DNA from: Flavisphingopyxis soli
GTDB taxonomy: Bacteria; Pseudomonadota; Alphaproteobacteria; Sphingomonadales; Sphingomonadaceae
Length of the DNA: 64,000 bases
NCBI RefSeq assembly: GCF_007995095.1
Contig: NZ_VOPY01000001.1
Coordinates: 335,001 to 399,000 of the forward strand
Reading direction: 5' to 3'
Below the pieces are notes generated by a model that worked only from the letters and a program-made list of their open reading frames with translations, did not search any database and had not been told where the DNA came from. This document shows positions 37,819 to 47,387 of the stretch, piece by piece (position 1 is the first letter of the stretch; each line of letters starts with the position of its first letter). Made by a program: the position numbers and the translations under genes.

Positions 37819-38958
37819 ATGCCCCTCATTCTCGACGACGACCAGACGATGCTGCGCGATACCGCGCACGAATTCATGATGGGCGAAGGCTCGATCGCCA
37901 AGCAATTGCGCCACTGGCGCGACATGCAATGCAAGGACGGCTTCGGCCACGATCTGTGGCGCCAGTTCGGCGAAATGGGCTTTGCCGGGATGCTCGCCAG
38001 CGAGGCCGATGGCGGCCTCGGCATGGGCGCGGTCGAGGCGGGCGTGGTGATGGAGGAAATCGGCCGCAACCTGACTCCGTCGCCTTTCCTGTCGACCGCC
38101 ATTGTCGGCGTCACCGCGCTCGCCGCCGCCGATGACGATGCGCGTGCCCGTTGGCTTCCGGGCATCGTCGAGGGACGCACCATCCTCGGCATCGCGATCG
38201 ACGAAGGCGCCAGGCACGATCCATCCAACATCGCGATGACCGCGACCAAATCGGGCAACGGCTTCAAGCTCGACGGGCGCAAGCGCGCCGTCCTGCAGGG
38301 CGCTTCGGCCGACGCGCTGATCGTCGTCGCACGCACTTCGGGCGCGGCGGGCGACACGCAGGGTCTCACCGTCTTCGCGGTGCCGACCGATGCGGCTGGG
38401 TTATCGCGCGATGCCGTCCGGCTGGTCGACAGTTCGATGGCGGCGCATTGCGATTTCGACGGCGTCGAGGTCGATGGCGGCAGCGTCATTGGCGATGTCG
38501 ACAATGGCTGGGCGGTGGTGTCGAAAATGCTCGCCGCTGGCCGCGCGGGCGCGGCGTCCGAAGCGGTCGGCGTCGGCGGCGGCGCGATGGACATCACCTT
38601 CGAATATTTGAAGGGCCGCAAGCAGTTCGGGCGTCATATCGGCAGCTTCCAGGCGCTCCAGCACCGCGCCGCGCATCTCTATTCCGAAATCGAGATCGCC
38701 CGCGCCGCGGTGTTGAAGGCCTGCCAGCTGATTGACGAGAATGCCGACAATGCCGAGCTGATGGTCTCGGTCGCCAAGGCCAAGGCCGGCGACGCTGCCA
38801 ACCTCGCGGTCCGCGAAGGCGTCCAGATGCACGGCGGCGTCGGCATGACCGACGAATACGACATCGGCCTCTACATGAAACGCGACCGCGCGCTGGCCGA
38901 ATATTTCGGCGATGGGCGCTACCATGCCAATCGCGTTGCCGAACTGCTGGGCTATTGA
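37819..38958 (+). CDS. Acyl-CoA dehydrogenase, possible partner subunit
   Basis: A 379-residue ACAD-fold protein. It keeps the middle and C-terminal fold (DITFEYLKGRKQFGRHIGSF, VQMHGGVGMTDEYDIGLYMK) and ends RDRALAEYFGDGRYHANRVA without a catalytic Glu in the usual C-terminal place. The mid-domain loop (IDEGARHDPSNIAMTA) also departs from the TEP..GSD flavin-loop consensus. This pattern is typical of the less conserved subunit of heteromeric acyl-CoA dehydrogenases. It starts at ATG 37819. It lies between two other ACAD genes on the same strand. Confidence 0.9.
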   Translation: MPLILDDDQTMLRDTAHEFMMGEGSIAKQLRHWRDMQCKDGFGHDLWRQFGEMGFAGMLASEADGGLGMGAVEAGVVMEEIGRNLTPSPFLSTAIVGVTALAAADDDARARWLPGIVEGRTILGIAIDEGARHDPSNIAMTATKSGNGFKLDGRKRAVLQGASADALIVVARTSGAAGDTQGLTVFAVPTDAAGLSRDAVRLVDSSMAAHCDFDGVEVDGGSVIGDVDNGWAVVSKMLAAGRAGAASEAVGVGGGAMDITFEYLKGRKQFGRHIGSFQALQHRAAHLYSEIEIARAAVLKACQLIDENADNAELMVSVAKAKAGDAANLAVREGVQMHGGVGMTDEYDIGLYMKRDRALAEYFGDGRYHANRVAELLGY

Positions 38959-38974
38959 TGCAACAGCCAACTCA

Positions 38975-39030
38975 TCCCGCTCACCCCGAGCTTGTCGAAG
39001 GGTCAGCGCGTGCCGTAGCTTCGACCGGCT
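38975..39030. repeat. Degenerate intergenic repeat, CTGAGC..TGTCGAAG family, copy 4
   Basis: CCCGCTCACCCCGAGCTTGT with CGAAGG forms a left arm. A shortened inverted arm (GCTTCGACCGGCTG) follows. Sequence decay compared with copies 1-3 suggests an older insertion. Confidence 0.7.
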
Positions 39031-39043
39031 GGAAAGGGCAATA

Positions 39044-40195
39044 ATGGACACTGAAAGTTTCGATCTCCTGCTCGACACGCTGCGCCGCTTTGTCGCCGAG
39101 CGGCTGCGCCCGCTCGAGGCGCAGGTTGCCGATACCGACGCGATCCCCGACAGCCTGATCGCCGAAATGCGCGAGATGGGCCTGTTCGGCCTGTCGATCC
39201 CAGAGGAATTCGGCGGGCTCGGCCTGTCGATGGTCGAGGAGATCGAGGTCGCCTTCGTCCTCGGCGGGACGACGCCGGCGATGCGATCGGCGTTCGGCAC
39301 CAATGTCGGCATCGGCAGCCAGGCGATCGTCCAGGACGGCAACGATGCGCAGAAGGCCGCATGGCTCCCGCGCATTGCTTCGGGCGAGATCATCACCAGC
39401 TTCGCGCTGACCGAACCCGATGTCGGATCCGATTCGGGCGCGGTGAAGACACGCGCGACCAAGGCCAAGAGCGATGACGGCGCCGACGGCTACCGCCTGT
39501 CGGGATCGAAACGTTACATTACCAATGCCGACAAGGCCGACCTGTTCACCGTCATGGCGCGGACCGGCGGCGAGGGCGCGAGCGGCGTCTCGGCGTTCCT
39601 CGTGCCGCGCGACAGTGCGGGGCTCAGCGTCGGCGCGCCCGAAGCGAAAATGGGCCAGCAGGGCGCGCACGTCTGCGACGTCAATTTCGACGACGTCTTC
39701 GTGCCCGCAGAGAACCGCGTCGGTCCCGAGGGCGAAGGCTTCAAGGTCGCAATGCGCGTGCTCGATCGCGGCCGCCTTCACATCTCGGCGGTCTGCGTCG
39801 GCGTTGCCGAACGGCTGATCGCCGACGCGGTCGCCTATGCGACGCAGCGCAAGCAGTTCGGCCAGCCGATCTCCGACTTCCAGATGATCCAGGCGATGAT
39901 CGCCGATTCGAAGGCCGAATGCATGGCGGCCAAGGCGCTGGTGCGAGAGACCGCGCGAAAGAAGGACGCTGGCGCGCGCATCACGCTCGACTGCGCCGCC
40001 GCGAAACTCATCGCCAGCGAGATGGTCGGCCGTGTCGCCGATCGCGCCGTGCAGATACTGGGCGGCGCAGGCTATATCGCCGACTATGGCGTCGAACGCC
40101 TCTACCGCGACGTGCGCCTGTTCCGCATCTACGAAGGTACCAGCGAGATCCAGCGATTGATCATTGCGCGCGAGACAATCAAGGCGGGCGGATAG
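39044..40195 (+). CDS. Acyl-CoA dehydrogenase with MCAD-type catalytic Glu
   Basis: A 383-residue acyl-CoA dehydrogenase. The C-terminal segment IYEGTSEIQRLIIARETIK places the MCAD/SCAD-type catalytic Glu at residue 364. The flavin loop is FALTEPDVGSDSGAVKT and the middle helix segment is YATQRKQFGQPISDFQMIQ. IPEEFGGLGLSMVEEIEVAF is near residue 50. I chose ATG 39044 because GGAAAGG lies about 7 bases upstream. It is followed by an SDR gene after a palindromic repeat. Chain-length preference is not clear. Confidence 0.94.
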   Translation: MDTESFDLLLDTLRRFVAERLRPLEAQVADTDAIPDSLIAEMREMGLFGLSIPEEFGGLGLSMVEEIEVAFVLGGTTPAMRSAFGTNVGIGSQAIVQDGNDAQKAAWLPRIASGEIITSFALTEPDVGSDSGAVKTRATKAKSDDGADGYRLSGSKRYITNADKADLFTVMARTGGEGASGVSAFLVPRDSAGLSVGAPEAKMGQQGAHVCDVNFDDVFVPAENRVGPEGEGFKVAMRVLDRGRLHISAVCVGVAERLIADAVAYATQRKQFGQPISDFQMIQAMIADSKAECMAAKALVRETARKKDAGARITLDCAAAKLIASEMVGRVADRAVQILGGAGYIADYGVERLYRDVRLFRIYEGTSEIQRLIIARETIKAGG

Positions 40196-40202
40196 CCTAT
40201 TC

Positions 40203-40299
40203 CCCCTCCTCTTCAGGGGAGGGGGTTAGGGGGTGGGGGCGGCTAGGCCCTGCGTCCCGACTGCCCCACCCCAACCCCTCCCCCGAAGAGGAGGGGCTT
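40203..40299. repeat. Long GC-rich inverted repeat
   Basis: CCCCTCCTCTTC, AGGGGAGGGGG and TTAGGGGGTGGGG on the left are matched by CCCCACCCCAACCCCTCCCC and CGAAGAGGAGGGG on the right, across a centre of about 25 bases. The outer arms resemble but do not equal the DUF559 terminal repeats. It lies between the acyl-CoA dehydrogenase and SDR genes. Confidence 0.8.
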
Positions 40300-40319
40300 A
40301 GAAATCAAGGAGAACACAG

Positions 40320-41108
40320 ATGGACATTTCAACGCTCTTCCGCCTCGACGGCAAGGTCGCGCTCGTCACCGGCGGGTCGCGCGGCATCGGCCTGATGATC
40401 GCGCGCGGCTATATCGACAGCGGCGCCAAGGTGTATATTTCGAGCCGCAAGGCCGAGGTCTGCGATGCCGTCGCCGAAGAACTCGGCCCCAACTGCATCT
40501 CGCTGCCGCACGACATCTCGACCGTCGCCGGTTGCGATGCGCTTGCCGCAGACTTCGCCGCCCGCGAGGACAGGCTCGACATATTGGTCAACAATGCCGG
40601 CGCCGCCTGGGCCGCCGAATTCGGGGAATTTCCCGAAAGCGGCTGGGACAAGGTCATGGACCTCAACGTCAAGTCGCCCTTCTTCCTGACGCAGGCGCTG
40701 TTTCCCCAGCTCAAGGCGGCGGGGAAAGAGGGCGCACCGGCCAAGGTGATCAACATCGGCTCGATCGACGGCCAGCGGCTCAACCCCTGGGAAACCTACA
40801 GCTATCACGCTTCGAAGGCGGCGATCCTGTGGCTGACCAAACGGATGGCCGCGCGCATGGTCAAGGACCACATCAACGTCACCGCGATCGCGCCGGGCGC
40901 CTTTGCCAGCGACATGAACAAGGCGGCGCGCGATCACGGCGATGCCGTGGCTCAGGCGATCCCGGCCAGGCGCATCGGCGAGGCCGAGGACATGGCGGGC
41001 GCGGCGATCTACCTCGCATCGCGCGCGGGCGATTACGTCATCGGCGAAACGCTGACCGTCGACGGCGGCCTCGTCGGGGCCGATGTCAGGACGAGCATCG
41101 GCGCCTAG
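40320..41108 (+). CDS. SDR family oxidoreductase
   Basis: A 262-residue short-chain dehydrogenase. TGGSRGIGLMIARGY near residues 17-31 binds the cofactor, LVNNAGAAWAAEFGEFPESG follows, and the catalytic YSYHASKAAI supplies Tyr and Lys. GETLTVDGGLVGADVRTSIGA is the tail. The pattern resembles RhlG-type 3-oxoacyl reductases, so a 3-oxoacyl or similar substrate is plausible. It starts at ATG 40320 after AAGGAGAACAC. It ends the rightward ACAD run. Confidence 0.92.
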   Translation: MDISTLFRLDGKVALVTGGSRGIGLMIARGYIDSGAKVYISSRKAEVCDAVAEELGPNCISLPHDISTVAGCDALAADFAAREDRLDILVNNAGAAWAAEFGEFPESGWDKVMDLNVKSPFFLTQALFPQLKAAGKEGAPAKVINIGSIDGQRLNPWETYSYHASKAAILWLTKRMAARMVKDHINVTAIAPGAFASDMNKAARDHGDAVAQAIPARRIGEAEDMAGAAIYLASRAGDYVIGETLTVDGGLVGADVRTSIGA

Positions 41109-41120
41109 GCTGCCGAACTC

Positions 41121-41148
41121 TTGACGTTCACAAAGGGTGTGTTATATT
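41121..41148 (+). promoter_or_regulatory. Sigma-70-type promoter for the Asp/Ile-rich lipoprotein
   Basis: TTGACG (41121-41126) and TATATT (41143-41148) are separated by 16 bases, and the start codon lies 27 bases downstream. It follows the SDR stop directly and has no visible terminator before it. Confidence 0.6.
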
Positions 41149-41175
41149 GATAGCTCACCCATCAAGGAGCCTGCC

Positions 41176-41733
41176 ATGCGTGCCCATATCCTCGCTTCCG
41201 CGCTTGCCTTTGCCACGCTCGCTTCGGGCTGCAGCCTGACCAGCGACGACGCCGACGATGCCGCGGCCAAGGGCGCGAAATCGGAAGAATCGACCGACAT
41301 CGCGATCAACCTCGGCGACGAGGATGGCAAGATCGCGATCAAGTCCGACGGCAGCGACAAGAACCGCGTCAATCTGAAGCTCCCGGGGATCGACATCAAC
41401 GTCAAGGTGCCCAATATCGACATCAAGGCGGGCGACGTCGATATCGGTGGCGTCGACATGTATCCCGGCACCAAGCTCAAGAGCTTCAATATCGATGCCG
41501 GCAAGAGCTCTGGCACCGAAAAGGCGATCGTCCGCGTCGGCATGACATTTCCCGCGACCGCCGCCAGCGTCGCCGATTATTACGAAGGCGCGATGAAGCA
41601 AAAGGACGTCACCTATACGCGCAAGGGTGGCAATTTCTCGGGGACCACCGATGACGGCGACAGCTTTACCCTCGCCATCGCCGATGCCGGAAAAACGAGC
41701 ACCGGCGACCTGACGATCCGCGAAGCGAAATAA
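41176..41733 (+). CDS. Hypothetical lipoprotein, Asp/Ile-rich
   Basis: A 185-residue lipoprotein I do not recognise. MRAHILASALAFATLASGC gives the lipobox Cys at residue 19. An acidic linker is followed by a stretch alternating Asp/Asn with Ile/Val (LPGIDINVKVPNIDIKAG, then DVDIGGVDM), suggesting a regular beta structure. The C-terminal half (RVGMTFPATAASVADYYEGA, FTLAIADAG) resembles a small globular domain. I chose ATG 41176 because AAGGAG lies about 8 bases upstream. It has its own promoter and is followed by an intergenic repeat. Confidence 0.82.
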   Translation: MRAHILASALAFATLASGCSLTSDDADDAAAKGAKSEESTDIAINLGDEDGKIAIKSDGSDKNRVNLKLPGIDINVKVPNIDIKAGDVDIGGVDMYPGTKLKSFNIDAGKSSGTEKAIVRVGMTFPATAASVADYYEGAMKQKDVTYTRKGGNFSGTTDDGDSFTLAIADAGKTSTGDLTIREAK

Positions 41734-41744
41734 TACGTTTCTGT

Positions 41745-41829
41745 GTCATTCGCGCGTAGGCGGGAATCCAGCCCGAGCGCTCAATCGTTACGATCGGTCT
41801 GAGTTGGATCCTCGCCTTCGCGGGGAATA
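41745..41829. repeat. Intergenic inverted-repeat element, CATTCCCGC type, diverged copy 2
   Basis: GTCATTCGCGCGTAGGCGGGAATCCAG is answered by TTGGATCCTCGCCTTCGCGGGGA after a centre of about 30 bases. It is related to the copy at 37731 with several substitutions. Confidence 0.75.
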
Positions 41830-41854
41830 CGCCCGTCATAAACGATGGCGGCGA

Positions 41855-42421
41855 TTACGCCTCGAGTTCGATGTCCCAGTAGAGCCAGTCCTGCCAGCTC
41901 TGGTGCAGGTAGTTGGGCGGGAAGGCGCGGCCCTGGTCCTGCAACTGCCAGTTGGTCGGGCGCGTCGGTTCGACGTGGAGCGGCATGCGCGCCTCGCGCG
42001 GGGTGCGGCCGCCCTTCCTGAAATTGCACGGGCTGCACGCGGTCGCGACATTCTCCCACGTCGTCCGGCCGCCCTGGCGGCGCGGGATGACGTGATCGAA
42101 GGTCAGGTCGCGCGTGCTGCCGCAATACTGGCAGCAGAACTTGTCGCGCAGGAACAGGTTGAAGCGCGTGAAGGCGGGATATTCGGACGGTTTGACATAT
42201 TGCCTGAGCGCGATGACCGACGGGATATTCATCGCCCAATTGGGGCTGTGGACCTCGCGCTCATAGCTTTCGACGACCTGGACGCGATCGAGGAAGACCG
42301 ACTTGATCGCGGTCTGCCACGGCCACAGGCTCAGCGGATAATAGCTCAGCGGCGTGTAGTCGGCATTGAGCACCAGCGACGGGCACTGGTCGGGATGCCG
42401 GTTGAGGTCGGGATGGAACAC
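41855..42421 (-). CDS. HNH endonuclease
   Basis: A 188-residue HNH nuclease-family protein. CQYCGSTRDLTFDHVIPRRQ, GGRTTWENVATACSPCNFRKG gives the paired CxxC zinc ligands with the catalytic His and Asn. The N-terminal half (CPSLVLNADYTPLSYYPLSL, WPWQTAIKSVFLDRVQVVESY) is a conserved segment of this bacterial HNH group. I chose GTG 42421 (MFHPDLNRHPDQCPS) because AAGGGGGG lies about 8 bases upstream and relatives begin here; in-frame ATGs at 42505 and 42532 add an unrelated stretch. Its biological role is unknown. Confidence 0.88.
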   Translation of the reverse strand: MFHPDLNRHPDQCPSLVLNADYTPLSYYPLSLWPWQTAIKSVFLDRVQVVESYEREVHSPNWAMNIPSVIALRQYVKPSEYPAFTRFNLFLRDKFCCQYCGSTRDLTFDHVIPRRQGGRTTWENVATACSPCNFRKGGRTPREARMPLHVEPTRPTNWQLQDQGRAFPPNYLHQSWQDWLYWDIELEA

Positions 42422-42601
42422 CGGACGTCGCCCCCCTTGGCTCGCCCGCAAGGGTGCGGGCTTGTGCTTGACGCCGCATGTCGCGCCGAAGCATGACAGG
42501 GCCATTACAAGCCGCGCCGGCGATGGCGTCAAGCAGGAAATGTCTCAATATGTTGCGGGTCGGACACATCGGGCACTCAAAATATGCCCAGATCTGACGG
42601 C

Positions 42602-43486
42602 ATGACGCCGCCCGGCAGCATCGTCACGCGTTTCGCTCCCAGCCCCTCGGGAGAACTCCATCTCGGCCATGCCTATGCGGCGATCGTCGCGCACGACACC
42701 GCCCGCGCGCGGCCCGGGGGGCGTTTCATCCTGCGGATTGACGACATCGATCCCGGCCGTTCGCGCCCCGAACATGTCGATGCCATCCTCGCCGATCTTG
42801 CCTGGCTCGGGCTCGCCTGGGACGGCGATCCGGTGTTCCAGTCGGACCGGCTCGACAGCTATGCCGCCGCGCTCGACACGTTGCGCAGCGGCGGCTTTGC
42901 CTATCCGTGTTTTTGCACGCGCGCCGACATCGCTGCCGAGATCGCCGCAAGCGATGTCGCGCCGCACGGTCCCGCCGCCTCGCGCTATCCCGGCACCTGC
43001 CGCGCGATCCCGGCGGCAGAGGCGATGGCACGCTGCGCAGCCGAGCCGCATTGCTGGCGTCTCGACACCGCGCGCGCTGCAGATTCGGTCGGGCCGCTCG
43101 ATTGGCACGAAGACGGCGTCGGCACGATCGCCGCCGATCCGCTCGCCGCCGGCGACATCGTCCTCGCGCGCAAGGATGCCCCGGCGAGCTATCACCTTGC
43201 CAATGTCGTCGACGACGCCGCGCTCGGCGTCACCTGCGTCGTGCGTGGCAGCGACCTGGCCGACGCGACGCATGTCCAGCGGCTGCTCCAGGCGCTGCTC
43301 GGACTGCCGACCCCCGATTATCGCCATCACGCGCTTGTCGTCGGATCGGACGGCAAACGCCTCGCCAAGCGCGACCATGCCGCCGGCCTCGCGACGTTAC
43401 GGCAAGGCGGGATCGACGGTGCCAGGCTCGCCACCGATCTGCGCGCGCACCGCTTTCCTACTGGATATTCGCTCGCGAACGCCTAG
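42602..43486 (+). CDS. gluQ: Glutamyl-Q tRNA(Asp) synthetase
   Basis: A truncated GluRS paralogue that attaches glutamate to queuosine at the anticodon wobble base of tRNA-Asp. The 294-residue protein keeps the catalytic fold only. RFAPSPSGELHLGHAYAA (residues 9-26) contains the HIGH-equivalent HLGH, and KRLAKRDHAAG the KMSKS-equivalent. CFCTRADI with the later YPGTC provides the zinc ligands. I chose ATG 42602; an in-frame ATG at 42584 is possible. A queuosine-precursor transporter gene lies near 58 kb. Confidence 0.95.
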   Translation: MTPPGSIVTRFAPSPSGELHLGHAYAAIVAHDTARARPGGRFILRIDDIDPGRSRPEHVDAILADLAWLGLAWDGDPVFQSDRLDSYAAALDTLRSGGFAYPCFCTRADIAAEIAASDVAPHGPAASRYPGTCRAIPAAEAMARCAAEPHCWRLDTARAADSVGPLDWHEDGVGTIAADPLAAGDIVLARKDAPASYHLANVVDDAALGVTCVVRGSDLADATHVQRLLQALLGLPTPDYRHHALVVGSDGKRLAKRDHAAGLATLRQGGIDGARLATDLRAHRFPTGYSLANA

Positions 43487-43495
43487 ATTGGGTCC

Positions 43496-43723
43496 ATGAA
43501 CATCATCGTCATCATCGCCATCGTCCTCGCCATGGGTGCGGTTCTCTACGCCCTGATCCGCGGTATCGTCGCCTTCCTGCGTACGATCGAAGCCGATCTC
43601 AAGGGCGAAGGGACCAGCGAAATGCACCTGATGCAGAACAAGATGATGTTCGCGCGCGTCAAATATCAGGCGATCGCCGTCATCCTGCTCGTCATCCTCG
43701 GCATGTTCGCCGCCGCCAAATAA
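43496..43723 (+). CDS. Small twin-transmembrane protein (HIG1-like)
   Basis: A 75-residue protein with two membrane helices (IIVIIAIVLAMGAVLYALIRG, residues 3-23, and YQAIAVILLVILGMFAAAK at the end). The middle section EGTSEMHLMQNKMMFARVKYQ is the conserved loop of the twin-transmembrane/HIG1-type family. Relatives are thought to associate with respiratory complexes; a role here is inference. It starts at ATG 43496, nine bases after the gluQ stop, and precedes the cobalamin adenosyltransferase gene. Confidence 0.85.
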   Translation: MNIIVIIAIVLAMGAVLYALIRGIVAFLRTIEADLKGEGTSEMHLMQNKMMFARVKYQAIAVILLVILGMFAAAK

Positions 43724-43764
43724 CGCGCGGCGCGAAGCGGCGCGGCGCGGCAAGGGGGCACGCG

Positions 43765-44358
43765 ATGGTCAAGCTCAACAAGATCTACACCCGCACCGGC
43801 GATGCTGGCACCACCGGCCTCGTCGACGGATCGCGCACATCGAAATCCGATCCGTTGATCGCTGCAGTCGGCGATGTCGACGAAGCCAACAGCGCGATCG
43901 GCGTGGCAATAGTCGCGCTTGGCGATGGTCCCAACGCCGCGCTCGGTGCGCAACTCACCGTCATCCAGAACGACCTGTTCGACCTCGGCGCCGACCTCGC
44001 CACGCCGGCGAGCGACGCCGACGGGACCGACTTCACCCCGTCCGAAATGGTCCTGCGCGTCACCGCTGCCCAGGTTGCCCGGCTCGAGCGAGAGATCGAC
44101 GCGATGAACGAGGACCTGGCACCGCTCAGGAGCTTCATCCTGCCCGGCGGCACCCCCGCCGCCGCCGCGCTCCATCTTGCCCGCGCGATCACCCGGCGCG
44201 CCGAACGCAGCGCCGTCGCGGCGGGCGAGGCGCGCGCGCTCAACCCCGCCGCTCTGGCCTATCTCAACCGCCTGTCGGACCATCTCTTCGTCATGACCCG
44301 GCTCGTCAACGCGCGCGCCGACGGTGACGTCCTGTGGGTCCCGGGAGCCTCGCGCTAG
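43765..44358 (+). CDS. Cob(I)alamin adenosyltransferase, PduO type
   Basis: Transfers the adenosyl group of ATP to cob(I)alamin to form coenzyme B12. The 197-residue protein has the PduO-type ATP segment KIYTRTGDAGTTGLVDGSR (residues 5-23), GDVDEANSAIGVA, and the C-terminal RAITRRAERSAVAAGEA plus YLNRLSDHLFVMTRLVN. It starts at ATG 43765 after AAGGGGG. It is close behind the small membrane protein and gluQ genes. The enzyme would support B12-dependent reactions such as methylmalonyl-CoA mutase, whose gene is not in the window. Confidence 0.94.
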   Translation: MVKLNKIYTRTGDAGTTGLVDGSRTSKSDPLIAAVGDVDEANSAIGVAIVALGDGPNAALGAQLTVIQNDLFDLGADLATPASDADGTDFTPSEMVLRVTAAQVARLEREIDAMNEDLAPLRSFILPGGTPAAAALHLARAITRRAERSAVAAGEARALNPAALAYLNRLSDHLFVMTRLVNARADGDVLWVPGASR

Positions 44359-44382
44359 CCAGGCGCGCGCCAGGGCGCGGCG

Positions 44383-46041
<1,659 letters not shown>

Positions 46042-46095
46042 GGCGCAGGCCTTAAACCGCCGCCATGGACCGCACAAGCAACTCGCGCGGACCGC

Positions 46096-47082
46096 TCAGA
46101 GGCGGATGCGAAATCTGGCGGACAGCCCTTCCGGCGCGTAGGTGACGGTGCTGTTCGCCACGCCGAACGATCGTTCGATCATCGCGCTGCCCGATCCGCG
46201 CCGGGTCGGCGGCGAAACCGGCGGCCCGCCACGCTCGATCCAGTCGAGGACGAGATAGTCGACATCGCCCTCGCGCTCGGTCGTCCAGGCGAGCCGGAGC
46301 GATCCCCCGGCGGCACTCAGCGCGCCGTATTTTACCGCGTTGGTCGTCAGTTCGTGGAGCAGCAACGATATCCTGACCGCCTGTTTTGCGGGCACCGTCA
46401 ACTCGTCTCCCTCGAGGACGATCGCATCGCCCGCCTCGCTGCGAAACGGGGCGAGCTCGAACGCGATCAGGTCGCCGAACCGGACCGCGCGGCCCGGCTC
46501 GACCAGCGCCGCCTGGTTGTGCAGGATCGCGTGCAGCCGCCCTTCGAGAACGTCGCGAAATTCGTCGACGCTGGCCACCGATCGCGCGGTCATCCCGATC
46601 ACCGAATTGACCATTGCGAAGATGTTGCTGAACCGGTGCGCCATTTCGGCGACGATGATGTCGCGCTCTTCCTCGAGCGCCTTGCGCGGGCTGACATCGC
46701 GAATGACGACGGTCAGCAGCGTCATGTGGTCGAGGTGGCGACAGCTCAGCATCGCCTCGGCGGCGAATTCGCTGCCGTCGCGGCGAAGCCCGACGACCTC
46801 GCGCTCGCTGGCCATTGCGCGCGCGACGTCGCTCGGCGCCGATCCGAACGAAGCGATATGGCCTGCATGGGCACCGCCAAAGCGCGCCGGGATCAGCCGT
46901 TCGATGTTCGATCCCAGGATATCGCGCGCGCGATGGCCGAATATTGTCTCCGCCGCCGGATTGAACAGCACGATCTTGCCCGCGACGTCGGTGCTGATCA
47001 CCGCATCGCCGATGCACGACAATATCTCCTCGATCGACGGACCGATGAATTTGTCATCGGCGTCCAGGGGCAGTGCGCTCAT
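46096..47082 (-). CDS. PAS domain HWE-type sensor histidine kinase
   Basis: A 328-residue soluble sensor kinase. A PAS domain covers residues ~15-135 (GDAVISTDVAGKIVLFNPA, LRRDGSEFAAEAML). The HWE/HisKA_2 phosphoacceptor is His149 in AEMAHRFSNIFAMV. The N-box of the ATPase domain reads LLHELTTNAVKYGALS and the short G-box region has RRGSGSAMIERSF. HWE kinases of alphaproteobacteria often feed the general stress response through PhyR, so a role there is possible. No response regulator gene is adjacent on its strand. It starts at ATG 47082, divergent from the hybrid kinase. Confidence 0.92.
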   Translation of the reverse strand: MSALPLDADDKFIGPSIEEILSCIGDAVISTDVAGKIVLFNPAAETIFGHRARDILGSNIERLIPARFGGAHAGHIASFGSAPSDVARAMASEREVVGLRRDGSEFAAEAMLSCRHLDHMTLLTVVIRDVSPRKALEEERDIIVAEMAHRFSNIFAMVNSVIGMTARSVASVDEFRDVLEGRLHAILHNQAALVEPGRAVRFGDLIAFELAPFRSEAGDAIVLEGDELTVPAKQAVRISLLLHELTTNAVKYGALSAAGGSLRLAWTTEREGDVDYLVLDWIERGGPPVSPPTRRGSGSAMIERSFGVANSTVTYAPEGLSARFRIRL

Positions 47083-47387
47083 GGCCAGGTCTCCTGCGTG
47101 GTTCGCCGAGCCAACATGGCTTGATCAGGCCTTTGCAAGCATGCGCTAGCACGCCGACGGCCGATCTACGCATGAATTTCATATGGTCCATCGGCCCTGC
47201 GATAAGCTGGCCCGAGATCACGCGACGGGCAGCACTGATTTCAGGGCCGGTGTCCTCTAATTCTCGTGAGAATCCCCCTCGACCGCCAGCATTATGATCG
47301 GTGTTGGCGAAGCCCAGCCGTTCCATTAGAGATATTGCCCCATCGGACGCGACCTTCATGCGAGTCCGGCCATCGACGGAACCCAAC
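47083..47387. other. Intergenic region between divergent kinase genes (305 bp)
   Basis: The stretch separates the start codons of the two sensor kinase genes and must contain their promoters. I see no convincing sigma-70 or EcfG hexamer pair. A leftward open frame of 117 codons overlaps it but has no family features. The hybrid kinase frame itself is open back to a GTG at 47301, so part of the region may be coding. Confidence 0.5.
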
